DNA of 64,000 nucleotides from Gonapodya prolifera JEL478. Its lineage: Eukaryota > Monoblepharomycota > Monoblepharidomycetes > Monoblepharidales > Gonapodyaceae. Location: the NCBI GenBank assembly GCA_001574975.1, contig KQ965858.1:62001-126000 (forward strand), in the 5' to 3' direction. The position numbers and the translations under genes are program-made. Numbering within the stretch: the first letter of the stretch is position 1; each line of letters starts with the position of its first letter. Below, piece by piece: positions 48,869 through 60,105 of the stretch. The notes under the pieces are model-generated. The model searched no databases. It saw only the letters and a list, made by a program, of their open reading frames with translations, and was not told where the DNA came from.

Positions 48869-50591
48869 ATGGCCAGCGACCAAGAAGATGAGATGGACCT
48901 TGATCGCGAAGACGCCGAATCGGCTCCGGATCACGGAAGTGGATCGGACATGGAAATTGCTCCGTCGATTGCACCTCGACGTGACAAGGGAAAGTCAAGG
49001 GAGGATACTGTACTTCTTCCTGGAAGAGCAGGCGCTGGCACTGAGGAGAATCTGCCATGGTACTTGCCAGCGCAGTTTCGCTTTGGTGCAGTGGAACAAT
49101 CACTCCAATCCATCAAACCATGCAGGGTTGAAAAATATCGTCCCCAAGAGCTCGACGAAGTCATTTCTCATCAAAATATCATCTCCACAAGTGAGGATGC
49201 CGCGGAGCTCCAGCTGAGCGGCTTGATATCGCTCTGGGGGTCGCTGAACGACATCAACATACTGATTCGAAATGATTTGGGGGATTTTCTTGCGATACTC
49301 CAATCCAACAGTCAGCAAGTTTATTTCAGAGAACAGGCTACCGCACCTTCTCTTTTATGGACCCCCTGGTGTGTGGTTGACATTGACAATCGTCCATCGA
49401 GGAAACGCCTAACACTTCTCAACAGGTACCGGAAAAACAACCACAATTCTTGCTATAGCACGACAACTCTATGGTGCCAAATGGAAATCGATGGTTTTGG
49501 AGCTTAACGCCTCGGACGATCGTGGTATCGATGTCGTCAGAGAACAGATTAAAAGCTTTGCCAGCACCAGAGCCGTCTTCAGGTATGTCAAAAATACCTC
49601 CGGTTGAGCGAGTGCTGACGGCTAGCTTGTCGCAGCACTGGCTTCAAAATGATCATTCTCGACGAAGCAGACGCAATGACACAGGCCGCGCAGGCCGCTC
49701 TTCGGCGAGGTACCCACCAAGCTTTTGTAGCGCTTTTGTTTCTTATTCTGACAAGCCCACAAATGAAACCTGCTTGCAAGTGATTGAATCCTACACGCGC
49801 AACGTTCGATTCTGCATCATCTGCAACTATGTCAGCAAGATCATACCGGCTCTTCAATCTCGTTGTACGAGATTCAGGTTTTCTCCCCTGAAGTTGGATC
49901 AGATCGAAAAGCGGCTGGACTTTATACGTGACAAGGAGAAGTGAGTTTGTCCAATCACAGTGCTTTTTTGGTCTCTTTGTCCTCTCATTGAAAAGCTCGC
50001 TATAGTATCAATCTCACTCCTGACGGTAAAGAAGCCCTCCTCAAACTTTCGCAAGGGGACATGCGACGGGCGCTCAACATCCTGCAAGCATGCCATGCGG
50101 GATACCCCGCAATTGACCAAACTGCGGTGTATACGTGCACTGGCGACCCGCTCCCAGCTGATATAGAACGGATTCTAGAGTGGATGCTTTCTGAAGAGTT
50201 TTCGACGGCACTTGAAAGTAAGCCCTCGTCTCATCAACGTGGAGTCGTCTTCGTCATCCTGTTTTTTATCTGCAGAGATTCGGTCGCTGAAGACTGATAA
50301 AGGAATCGCTTTAAATGATATCTTGACGGGGGTGCATGCCTTCCTTGCGCAGTTGGAGCTGCCACCCAACTGTCGGGTGTACCTTCTGGACAGAATATCA
50401 GATGTCGAGTGAGTACAAAAACAGGCGGTTTACATGAAGGGGGAATTTGTTGTATGAGCACCTAAATGTCGCTTCTGGGTGGCTAAAGGTACAAACTGAA
50501 TTCGGGCTGCACGGAGAGGATCCAACTTCCTGCGATGGTTGGCGCATTTAGAATAGCTACTGAGATGGCCGGTCGAGCCGGAGCTCGTTGA
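48869..50591 (+). CDS. RFC3: Replication factor C subunit 3 (human RFC5)
   Basis: ATG 48869 opens a disordered, acidic N-terminal extension of about 90 residues ([18 protein letters not shown]...), longer than in yeast Rfc3. The clamp-loader body then reads [34 protein letters not shown] joined to [16 protein letters not shown] (Walker A), [42 protein letters not shown] (Walker B) and [16 protein letters not shown] (SRC arginine-finger motif). [16 protein letters not shown] and a helical collar end ...[12 protein letters not shown], stop at 50589. It is part of the RFC pentamer that loads PCNA at primer ends. An in-frame ATG exists upstream at 48782, but the family starts nearer the core. Confidence 0.95.
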
Positions 50592-50786
50592 TTTGTGCAA
50601 GTTTGTGTAGATGTGGATGGGAGGTAACGTGACGGGGTGACGCATTCCTAGTCTCCCCGAAGTGCAACTTTCGCACATTTGATGATATTTCGCATATTTT
50701 AGTGGAGTTAACAAGATTTGTTTGACGTCATTGTGACAAGGGTGCAAGTAAGCCAACCTCACTGTAAGCGGCGCTCAATCCGCTCG

Positions 50787-53700
50787 ATGGGATGTTACCG
50801 GGGGCCGCGCTCTCAGATGACCATCACTCGTCTCGTTTCATTGACCATTTTTCTCGTGGGGACGGCCTGCCTCTTCGGATTCACTTTGGCGCGGGGGATC
50901 CCGATCCCTGGTGGTGAATCGGTGAAGGAATACGCGGATGCGGCCTCGGGCGATTCCGCTGTGCATGGCACAAGGAGGAATGGAACATTTTCACCGGATT
51001 TTAGTGGGGGACATCTCTTCCAGCATGGCCACGTCGTCTTTTTCTTGTCTTCGAGCGGCGACGTTGGAATGGACGAAGAAATTACCGTCGAGCTGGTTCT
51101 CGAAGGAGCCCGGATTCCTCTGGACTTACCTTGGGTGCACAATGGCCCGCTGGGGCTTCTGAAGACAAGTGAGCTCTCCCGGTTGATACACCCTCGTTCC
51201 CCGTTCACATAATACTTGTCATTTAATGCAGCCACGGCTCCCGTCTCGGGCTCTTGCCGCCTTTACTGGTTCGAAGTCTCGAAAAGCTCTAGCTTCGTAG
51301 CGAGATGGCCAGTCTACGGGGCACTCACAACTAAAGAGAGCGAAGGATGGTGTCCAAGTCCTACCGGTATGAGGAGACTTTTCCTTTCCACACAGGCATA
51401 TACTCAAACTGCTGCATGCCAGACCCGAACCTCGCTCTGTTCTCGAGCGTCTTGGACTTACTCATTGCGCTTGCGTACTTTTCTATTCCTTTTGAGGTGT
51501 GTCTGTTTGACAAATGCCTTTTGACGCATAGCAACTCATTCCCTGGAAAATAGCTCATCTTCTTCATTAGACGCTCCCCGCACTTTCCTTTTCCATCCGT
51601 GTTCTTCATGTTTGGCGCATTCATTGCATCTTGTGGCGCCACACATATTGTTGGAGCATTGGTCCCTTGGCCGTACCTTCCTTGTGAGCCAGGACTGTGG
51701 TGTTTCTCTGATGTAATGCTCTCCATGTGTTGTAACCATATCTCGCAGTGTACGGCGCGCATATTGCGGTGAAACTTGCAACTGCTGCTGTGTCGCTCTT
51801 TACAGCGGGTGCCCTGCTAATTATAATACCAAAAGTGAGTAACAGGGGTTTTTCTTTGTGCCGAGAGTATAATTTCGGTACAAATGTACAACCAGGCATT
51901 CGAACTCCCCGTTTATGCAAGAGCGATGGAGCTTGCCGTGAGTCAAACCCAAGTTGTTAATTGAGGCTGTATGGTTGATGTTCCCTTTTTATCAGCTTTC
52001 GGAACGTCTTTTGACTGTACGATCGTTGCGAGATGAGAACGAAAGCCTCGAAGCGTTCAGAACGATTACCCACGGTATCCGCACTAAAGCGTTGGATTCC
52101 CGACCAGGTAAATACGCAGCACACAATATGTATATATACCGTCTCCACATTTCCCCCACGGAAGACATTCTCAGGTTTACCGGGAGCGAAGTAGCTCAAG
52201 TCTTCCTGCGTGGAGACCAACGATGGGGTCGATGCTTGGTTTACCTCCCATTCGTCCAGGAGAAAGGAGGGAGCGAGAGCAGACAAACGGAAGCGTTTTT
52301 GTGGTGCTTTTACGAGCACGTGAAGGGAGAGGACGAAGATTCCGTGGCATCAGTCAAGTCGGTCATACTTTCGGCCAACATGCCGTCGGTTCGATTAAGC
52401 CTCACTTCGACGGCACCTGTCGAGGTGAATGATTCCACAATGCCGGACGATCTGTCCGTCTTTCAGGATCTCTTTGGTGGCTACGAGAACGGGGTTATAA
52501 CTTCAGTACTTCTGGTCCGCATTCTTGTTCCACAAAACACTTCTGTTTTCTCTGCCGATGCCGATTTGGACACAGTTTTGTCAACCGCGTCCGAGTCGTT
52601 CTTGCTTTCTGGATTGGAATCTACTTCGCATTCTGGCGAGCCCCACAGTTACGGATTGATTGTCCTCGTCCGCCACATTCCTGCACACCGTGTTTTTGAA
52701 ACGGGGGACGAATTGACTGAGCCTTTCCTTTCCACGCGAAATCTCTACACACCTCTTAAACAAATACCTCCGAGGGCCTTGCGTCGGGAGTTTCCGCAAG
52801 CATTCACTTGGGGTGTTAACACTAGCCTCCTCAGTGATGTTGTTGAGCAGACGTCCATATCTCTCGCGAGAGCGAGCCTTCTTGACGGGAATAAACTGAG
52901 AATCAAACAACTCGCAGAACAGAATGTTGTCTTGATGCAAGCTCGTAAAGAAGCGCAATTGGCGAAGGGGCAGAGGGAGTTCCTTGCCATAATGAGTGTG
53001 AGAACGTTGTGGACATCCGCTCGCCCATTTCCCTCTGTCTCATCTTATGCGCTACTCTCAGCACGAAATGAGGACACCTTTGTATGCTGTGACCGCCCTG
53101 TCATCTATGATGCTTGGTAAGTTCAATGGTGTCAAACTGAAACAACTCGAACCTCACTGTCATGATCAACTTGGATAGAGTTGCCCTTTCTGCAGAATTT
53201 CCAAAATTCGACTTCGACGATTGAAGAGCGACAGGTTCTTGAGTTGATTGATATGTTGGAGGTTGTAAAACGAAGGTGGGGCTCAAATGAAAGTGCCGTG
53301 AGAAAGTGGATGTTGCTTACGCACTCGTCTCAAGCGGCGACATGCTCATTACTATCGTCAACAACATTCTTGACTTCACGAAAGTAGAAGAAGAGGCGCT
53401 CAACTTGGAAAAGCGACCGTTTGGTGTGCGAGAAGCCATCGAAACTTCCATGGAAATTGTCACAGTGCAGGATGACAAAGGATCAAATCCACATATCAAT
53501 GTTAAGATCGATCCTGTGGTACCAATTGCTCTAGTGGGAGACTTCACGAGGTATGTTCTGGACCAACTGAAAGTTGTTTGATGCTGGCTCACGTTGCTGT
53601 CAGAGTGCGACAAATTATTGTCAACTTGCTCTCGAATGCGTGCAAATTTACTCCAAGAGATGGAGATGGTGAGGCTTCCACACGTTACATTTTTGGGGGG

Positions 53701-56172
53701 TGCGGGGAACTATTCTAACGGATTTTATTAGTCCTGATCACACTTAATGCAGAGCCCGTTAACCAAAGTGGACAAGATGTACAAACCCGTCGCAAAGTGA
53801 AATTGCTTGGGGCTGTTATTGACACGTGAGGACTTTCCACAATTCCCTGTCAATATTTAAAAAAATAACTCTGCATATGTTTTGCCAGTGGTGTGGGGGT
53901 GCCAGAGGAACATCGCAAAAAGGTTAGACTCTGTTTTCCCGTATTGTTTCCACCCATCCTCATATAACGGGTTGTCCCACTGCTATAGCTCTTTGTGAAG
54001 TTCTCTCAAGCTGACGCCTCAATTACTCGAAAGTTCGGAGGTACTGGACTCGGTACGTAAAGAAGAAAAGAACATGAATTTAAACAACGAATGAAATGCT
54101 TAACCTGACACGTTCAAAGGACTGGCGATCGTCAAGAAACTCTGTGCTCTCATGGAGGGTGACGTATCTGTTGACGGTAAGGAGTTAGGGTGTCTGCTAC
54201 TGCTTCATTCTTGTCTCAGATAGTATCCGTTCCAGACAACACCGATGCCAAAAAGGGAACAGTGTTTCGCTTCAATTTAACCCTGGATAGCTATCATGAG
54301 GGGGACTGGGATGTCAAATCTCGCCCACCACCACCCTTGGTTCAAAATCCTGCATTCAGCAACAAGCACGTTTGGTGCATCGATTTCCATGATCGAAATC
54401 TCGAAGGGATTGCAAGTACATTGGACGCAGCTGGCTGCCACAATTATTCGATGGCACACTCTCTCGTTGAATTTCTTGCGGTGATTGGTGCAGTGTCTCC
54501 AACGGAGCAACCGTTCTTGCCGCAAACATGTCACGGGGTCATAATCGACATGAGGACAATTGTGGAAAAGGAAGAGCTCTCCTTAATGAGACGTTTTCTG
54601 TCCTGGTGGCCGGATTCTCCAAAAAGGATAATGATCCTCTGCAATCCGGCGCTTCATAAAGTCGCTAGGAGACAGATTGGGTACGTTCGTCGTCTTAAAT
54701 GGTCTTGCACTTCATAGTTTGCATGACTTTTTCGCTACATGTTAAGGTATTTGGGAACACGGATGTCAGGGGCTCCTGGGTCGAGTCCCGAATCAATCGT
54801 GATGGCAACTAAACCGGTCAAGTACTCATCCCTTTGGAAGTTTCTCAATGGCTTGCCGAATGGACCTGTGCCCAATCATCCCGGCCCTGAGGGTCATTAT
54901 CTTGGCGATATCAATTCTCTTTCGTCGTACAGCTCTGCCGTTTCTATTCCAATGACTCCTCCTGTGCTCCCTCATCGACATAGCAACCGACTTGCACAAG
55001 CCTTGACGATAATACCCTTGGCAGGCGACGAGCGGTCCCCCTCTGAATCGCTGCACAGTCGCAATTTCAGGGCGTCGCAGCAACCGCCACCTACTCCAGG
55101 AAGCTTTCTGACTGCGAGCCCTGGGAGCTCGCCGGCGTCTAATGATGCATCTTTCGCCGCTGCGGTTTCCGGACCCACTCGAGAGTCTCAGCACAGTCGT
55201 GACTACTTCTCCTTTCAGCCAAAAAGGTCCCGCGGGAGTGCACACCCAACGTCCCGGCAGTACGATACGTCGGCTAAAGGGGACGAACGAGAATCGGGGA
55301 CGTCTGACCATCCCACGGAGACCGGTTTGCCCCCACGATTAGCGACTCTGAGCGCACCGTCCCGGCCACCGCTCATGGTGACGCTGGCGCAGTCGAATTC
55401 TGAAGTTCCTTTGCCGTCGTACAATATATTGGTCGTCGAAGGTAAGCTAATTTCAAATGCTTTTTATGAGTGCTGAAGGATTGTGAACATCTTCGAAAAT
55501 GCAGACAATCAAATCAATCAGATGGTCACGGGCAGGATACTTCAAAAGCTTGGGCAAAAGTTTGAAGTAGCCGACGACGGTATCAAAGCTTTGGCACTTT
55601 TCCAAGAAGGCCGCTCGTTCGACATCGTACTCATGGATATTTCGATGCCTCGGGTAAGCATTTTATCACTCCAAAATCGTTAACCTCGCTTCACCCCTCT
55701 TTACCGGATATACCTTCAGATGGACGGGTATCAGTGCGCCCGAGAAATTCGAAAAACCCTGGGAGGCAACGCTCCGGAACGGCGGAGCGCGGCCAGTCCC
55801 ACGAAGCCCTGGATCATCGCATTGACGTGAGTTATTGACCAAGTGCGTAAACTGGCAGTCTTTGAAATAGCTGTGACGTTTTCAGTGCGAATGCGTTGTA
55901 CGATGATCGGGTTCGCGCGTTAGAGGCTGGGTATGTGTTCCGTCACAACTTCAAAAAAAGCGCCTGCCCTGTTGACATTCCTTCCTTGTCCGGTATGCGC
56001 GAACTGCAAATGTATTGCCGAACAAATCCTCTTTCCTCATCTACTCGTGAAATGCGAATGCTATGGTGCCAATTCCTTGTTCGACTAATTAAGAATGAAC
56101 GATTTTGTTCCCAAACCAGCCAAGCAGTCGGATATTGTTGACGCGCTTGTGCGTTATTTGGAGCAAGGATAG
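50787..56172 (+). CDS. Ethylene-receptor-like hybrid histidine kinase
   Basis: Long multi-exon gene. ATG 50787 or 50817 precedes a signal-like segment (RLVSLTIFLVGTACLFGFTLA). About 140 extracytoplasmic residues follow, then three membrane helices: LDLLIALAYFSIPFELIFFI, FMFGAFIASCGATHIVGAL and HIAVKLATAAVSLFTAGALLIII. These match plant ETR1. The Asp, Tyr, Ile and Pro of helix 1 and the copper-binding Cys and His of CGATH are all kept. A GAF-like region (52140-52800) and coiled coil lead to SHEMRTPLYAV (H box), RQIIVNLLSNACKF (N), DTGVGVPEEH and GGTGLGLAIVKKL (G boxes). A diverged receiver (54330-54700), a Ser/Pro linker, and a true receiver (ILVVEDNQINQ, DIVLMDISMP, FVPKPAK) complete it; stop 56170. 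Phospho-acceptor His, Asp and Lys are present. Confidence 0.9.
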
Positions 56173-56300
56173 AGTGGGCAAATGTCGCATGGCATACTGC
56201 AATTGGAAAATTTCGCTTGGTCAACACTGTATCATATGCAAATCACGTACATTTACATGATATATACATTGATTTACGATATAGTAACACCAGGAGTTCA

Positions 56301-56925
56301 CTACATCGACCCCCCTTGCGGCGGCGCTATGGCAACGGTACCCATCAGTGGGACCGGAGTGATGGGTACTGCTCCTTGCGGAAGCGACGCCAATCGTCCT
56401 TCTGGCTGCGAGTGCGTAAGACACCATGAGAAGCCGGCTCGATGATCTTGCGCGGTGGAATATGAAACTTACGTCCTTGTAGCGCTGCAGAAACGTTCGC
56501 ATCGTTGCGGCGTACATGTCGAATCCCAGAGAGTCCATTGCCCAAATGATGTCCTCCCCGCTGACGGTCTTGCGCCGGTCAGTCGAGCATTTGTCGGCAG
56601 CTGATGAAAAAGCGCTCAAGTAAGACGGATCCCTTCAGCTTGAACCGTATGAAACCACACCTTCACTGGTCAAGAAGGCGACGAACTCGCTGACGCACTC
56701 CTGAACGCACTCTTTCGCCTCCTTGGATATCTTTGCGTTTTCGGGCAGAGCGTTCTTCATGATGCGAGCGACGTTTGCGACGGGAAGCAGTCTGTCGTGG
56801 TCCTGCACGGGTGCCTTGTCGCTGACCCGACTCCGTGTCAAGTCTGCGCCTCCACCATCGTCCGAGTTTCGCACGCCGCTGTCGTCGTTGGAGTGCGCGG
56901 GGTCGGGTTCTGCACGATCGTCCAT
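56301..56925 (-). CDS. NF-YB/HAP3 CCAAT-binding transcription factor subunit
   Basis: ATG 56925 gives [19 protein letters not shown]. The histone-fold core follows: [48 protein letters not shown], joined over an intron to [43 protein letters not shown]. The family [21 protein letters not shown] and GEDI-WAM signatures are present. After a 60-bp intron the likely tail is [22 protein letters not shown]..., ending at 56301; this last exon is less certain. NF-YB pairs with NF-YC and NF-YA (Hap5, Hap2) and binds CCAAT boxes in promoters. Confidence 0.93.
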
Positions 56926-57034
56926 GCGACTGCGGGCAGACCACAGACTGCTGCTCAACCCGCTTCCTGCTGAACACCATCACTTTTGGTTTTTTGGCGA
57001 ATGCCGGTGTTCAGATTTTTTATACATAATAGAA

Positions 57035-59400
57035 TTACAGTGACTGTTCCCGACCCTCAAAAAACTGTTTCACCTCAGCCGAGTAAATCATTATTTTGCG
57101 TTCTTCCAATTCATCTCCTATCGAAACCTCCGAGTCCTCTCTCCGTGCCTGGCTCTTGTTCATCGAGCCGTTGCTGTTCGCTCCGTTGCCCTGCCCGAAT
57201 GCGGGGTAGCTCAAATGCCCATTTGCGTGGAGGAACCAGTAAACATGGTAAAACACAGCAATGTCATTCGTTCCTCGCGCCACTTCCAAAAACCTTGACG
57301 GACGGATCTGGTTCTGAGCTTGTGGGGGTACCTGTCCCGTACAGCGCATTGCCGCACTGAGACCTCCACCAGGGCCTGCAGGTGGCGCCTTCCACCCTTT
57401 CACTCCTGGTCGGGGACTACTCGCCCCGCTCCCGGGTCCTCTACCCGGCCAAGACCCTCCCCCTAACCCTCTCACAAGACCCCTCCCATGAGCAAGCCTC
57501 AGCGCATCGAGGGGTCTCCCTAGCCGCAGCAGCTCCTCCACATATTCTGCCTCAGCATTCGCCTTTACAGTGTCGTCGAATCCATGCACTCTCGCGTGAC
57601 GTAAAACATGGCGAGAAAGTGAGCGGAGCGCGGACGCCTTCGCGGATGTTTGAAGTTGAGCGGTGGAGAAGGTTGGTGTGGGAGTGCGGTCATGGCGGAA
57701 TTCCGGTCCCGAAGGCGCGCTGTCCTCTTCCGCTGCAGCGGCTGCATCCGCAATAATACGTGCAATGTCTGGGGATGCTTCAACGAGGCCGTTGGAGATA
57801 AAATCTTCGAGGCGCAGGATGTCCTGTGTGGAAAGCATGTGTTGGACAAGTAGAGGGTTTATCGAGGGGAGGAGTGGGAGGAGTGAAACGTAGAGATGCA
57901 GAAGAATGTCGGAGGGAAACTCCTATGAAGAGAAAGGGTGGCACCATGCAAAGCACTGTAGAGGTTCCAACAACACCCACCTTCCCCTCCACTCCGCCCA
58001 CAACACCTTCCACCAAATACGCCTCCCGGATTAAAACCTCTTCTGCCACGACCGGACGCTCCATTGGCGCATCGCCTACTAACGCTTCCCAGCCATTCTG
58101 TCCCTCCTTCCCTTCGACCTCGCCAATAGCATCCTCCACGTATCCCCTCACCTCTTCGACTCGTTCAACAACATTCCCAGGCGCTTGTGCGAGCTTCGCT
58201 ACCCCCTCCCTTACAATGCCCTTGACTGCTTCAGCCCTCCCGGCAGCACAACGGTGAACGATCATGGCTACCACCGACCGGGGTGTACGAGGTGTTTTGT
58301 GATGCATCATCGCACGGGCAAGGAGTGGAAGATCGAGGCGAAGGAATAAAATGGTGCCCGATGAGGGGTGCGGGAGGTAAGGTGTCGAAGGTGGGGGAAG
58401 GGTTGTGGGGTCAGACAGAGAGTCGTACGGTGAGGTCGAAGAGGTGGAGTCGGGCGATGGGAGAGTAGTTAAGGCAAGAGGTCCAAAGCGGGGGTCTAGC
58501 AAGACCGTAGTCTTGAAAGATGGCTGTGAGACAGTTTCAGACATTTGGCAACCTCGACGAGCAACCACCTTTCCTCGCACATCATGCACCATGACCACGC
58601 TATCCACGACAGGGCCCACGACCCACACACCGTCGCCAACATCCCAAGCGCCCGAATCCTCCACTTTTGTTCTAGACACGCGCCAGAGGGAGACACGACC
58701 CCCCGCGGTGCCCACCACCCAACACCGGGAATGGGCGACGACGCACGCAAAATTGCGCCGCAGAGGGCGGGGACCAGAGGGGAGGCGCAGTGGGTGGAAT
58801 TGCGTGAAGGGTGCTCCGGGCGGGAAGTGATAGAGAAGGAGTCGGTCGGGCGAGGAGTCGGAAAAGAGGAGGAGAAGACGGGAGGGTGACTACGGAGATG
58901 GAAAAGGTGGAGTCAGATTCATCGCGGTCAGTCAGGGTTCCTCCAATGGCTGCAGGAGGCTCCAGTTTCATTTTCCTTTCTTGACATGGCGTCCTCCCGC
59001 CGGATAAAGGGCAACTCCCCGACGACAACTCCTCGCCTTCGTTCTGGTACATTGTTTGATTCCAACGAAACTCACCGACCACCCGTACCATCCGACTGAC
59101 ATCTTGACCTGCTTTCCCACCATCCACTTCCGGCCGCTTCGACTCCATCGCACCAGCTCCACTCCCGTCGTGGCCACGACCAGGAGTTCCCTAGGCGCAA
59201 TCCACTCAAACCCCAAAATCGCCTCCGAGGACCGCTGTGGGCGGGAGACAGTGTGGACGGGAACTAGTGATGGGACAAGGAGGAGTTCGAGGACTTTTGG
59301 AGAACGGAGGAGCGCAAGAAGTGTGGCTGGAGGGTTGAGTTTGGCGGATCGAACGTATCCCTTAGAGGAAATGCTTCAAGTAGAGGAGAAACAGACGTCG
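57035..59400 (-). CDS. RMC1 (Mic1/C18orf8)-like, regulator of the Mon1-Ccz1 Rab7 exchange factor
   Basis: Minus-strand multi-exon gene. The N-terminal propeller-like part has SEAILGFEWIAPRELLVVATTGVELVRW, which matches the family's FCW-T--E-VF-T--GIE-Y block, then many valine-rich beta strands. The helical C-terminal half includes EFPSDILLHLYVSLLPLLPSINPLLVQHMLSTQDILRL and ends with the diagnostic PSRFLEVARGTNDIAVFYHVYWFLHANGHL and YSAEVKQFFEGREQSL. RMC1 binds Mon1-Ccz1 and promotes Rab7 activation on late endosomes and autophagosomes. Budding yeast lacks it. The 5' end is not resolved: an intron acceptor lies near 59345, and the first exon may lie in or beyond the next ORF. Confidence 0.72.
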
Positions 59401-59418
59401 TAAGAGTTGGTCATCTTG

Positions 59419-60021
59419 TCAACGCTTCCTGTCGACCCACTTCAATACCGGACCCTTTCTAACACGTGACTGTAGTCTTTCCTCAATATCCGGGACAGTG
59501 TCATGACCGATTCGACCCGAAAGCGGGAGGGGCGACGTCAGTGTGAGCAACTGCGGTGAACCCTCGGGTTCTGCCAGTATATGAATCTCCTCATTTTCGT
59601 TGTAAGCATCGACAGCAAGGGAGTCAACGTCCGCAAAAGGATTCGTCGGCAACCCCAAAGTGTCAACGATGGCGTCGTTCTTGATCACGAGAACGCGGGG
59701 TCCTGGTTCTCGCAAATCGTCCACCAATTTCGAGCTCTCAGCGTCCAGCTCCCCATCGATATCGCTGGCCGAGCTCCCTGCATTCGCCGCTTGGCTCTGC
59801 CATCCCCACAGACTCTCCCGCACATCCCGCTCCTCCATCCCGCCACCCCCACCGGCGGCAACGTCAATCCCATCGTCGAACAAAACGGAGGTGAATTCAT
59901 TTCGAGGGGGAAAGCGGCATGCTACGAGTCCTTGAACCAACCCGTGGACATGGGGGATGTTCGAAAGCATGTATCCACTAAAATCTTGTGAGTGGGTGTG
60001 TTGAATTATTCTGCCGGACAT
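59419..60021 (-). CDS. Hypothetical protein or 5' part of the RMC1 gene
   Basis: Open frame from ATG 60021 (MSGRIIQHTHSQDFSG), or from a later ATG after a possible intron acceptor near 59986, giving MLSNIPHVHGLVQGLVACRFPPRNEFTSVLFDDG. A glycine run and acidic stretch follow, then PRVLVIKNDAIVDTLGLPTNPFADVDSLAVDAYNENEE and an end at GPVLKWVDRKR. No family recognised. It lies on the same strand just upstream of the RMC1 gene, and the TSVLFDDG part faintly recalls the RMC1 N-terminus, so it could belong to that gene. Equally it may be separate. Confidence 0.4.
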   Translation of the reverse strand: MSGRIIQHTHSQDFSGYMLSNIPHVHGLVQGLVACRFPPRNEFTSVLFDDGIDVAAGGGGGMEERDVRESLWGWQSQAANAGSSASDIDGELDAESSKLVDDLREPGPRVLVIKNDAIVDTLGLPTNPFADVDSLAVDAYNENEEIHILAEPEGSPQLLTLTSPLPLSGRIGHDTVPDIEERLQSRVRKGPVLKWVDRKR

Positions 60022-60105
60022 CCGCACAACACTTAGGATTGAGATAAACAAGACATAGCCACTTAGTTCTGAGGCGTAGATTGGTTCTATTTCTTTTGTC
60101 TCCAA

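Noticed and set aside
57382-58830. Plus-strand Thr/Ser/Pro-rich ORFs
   Set aside because: Antisense to the RMC1 coding exons, which have clear family motifs.
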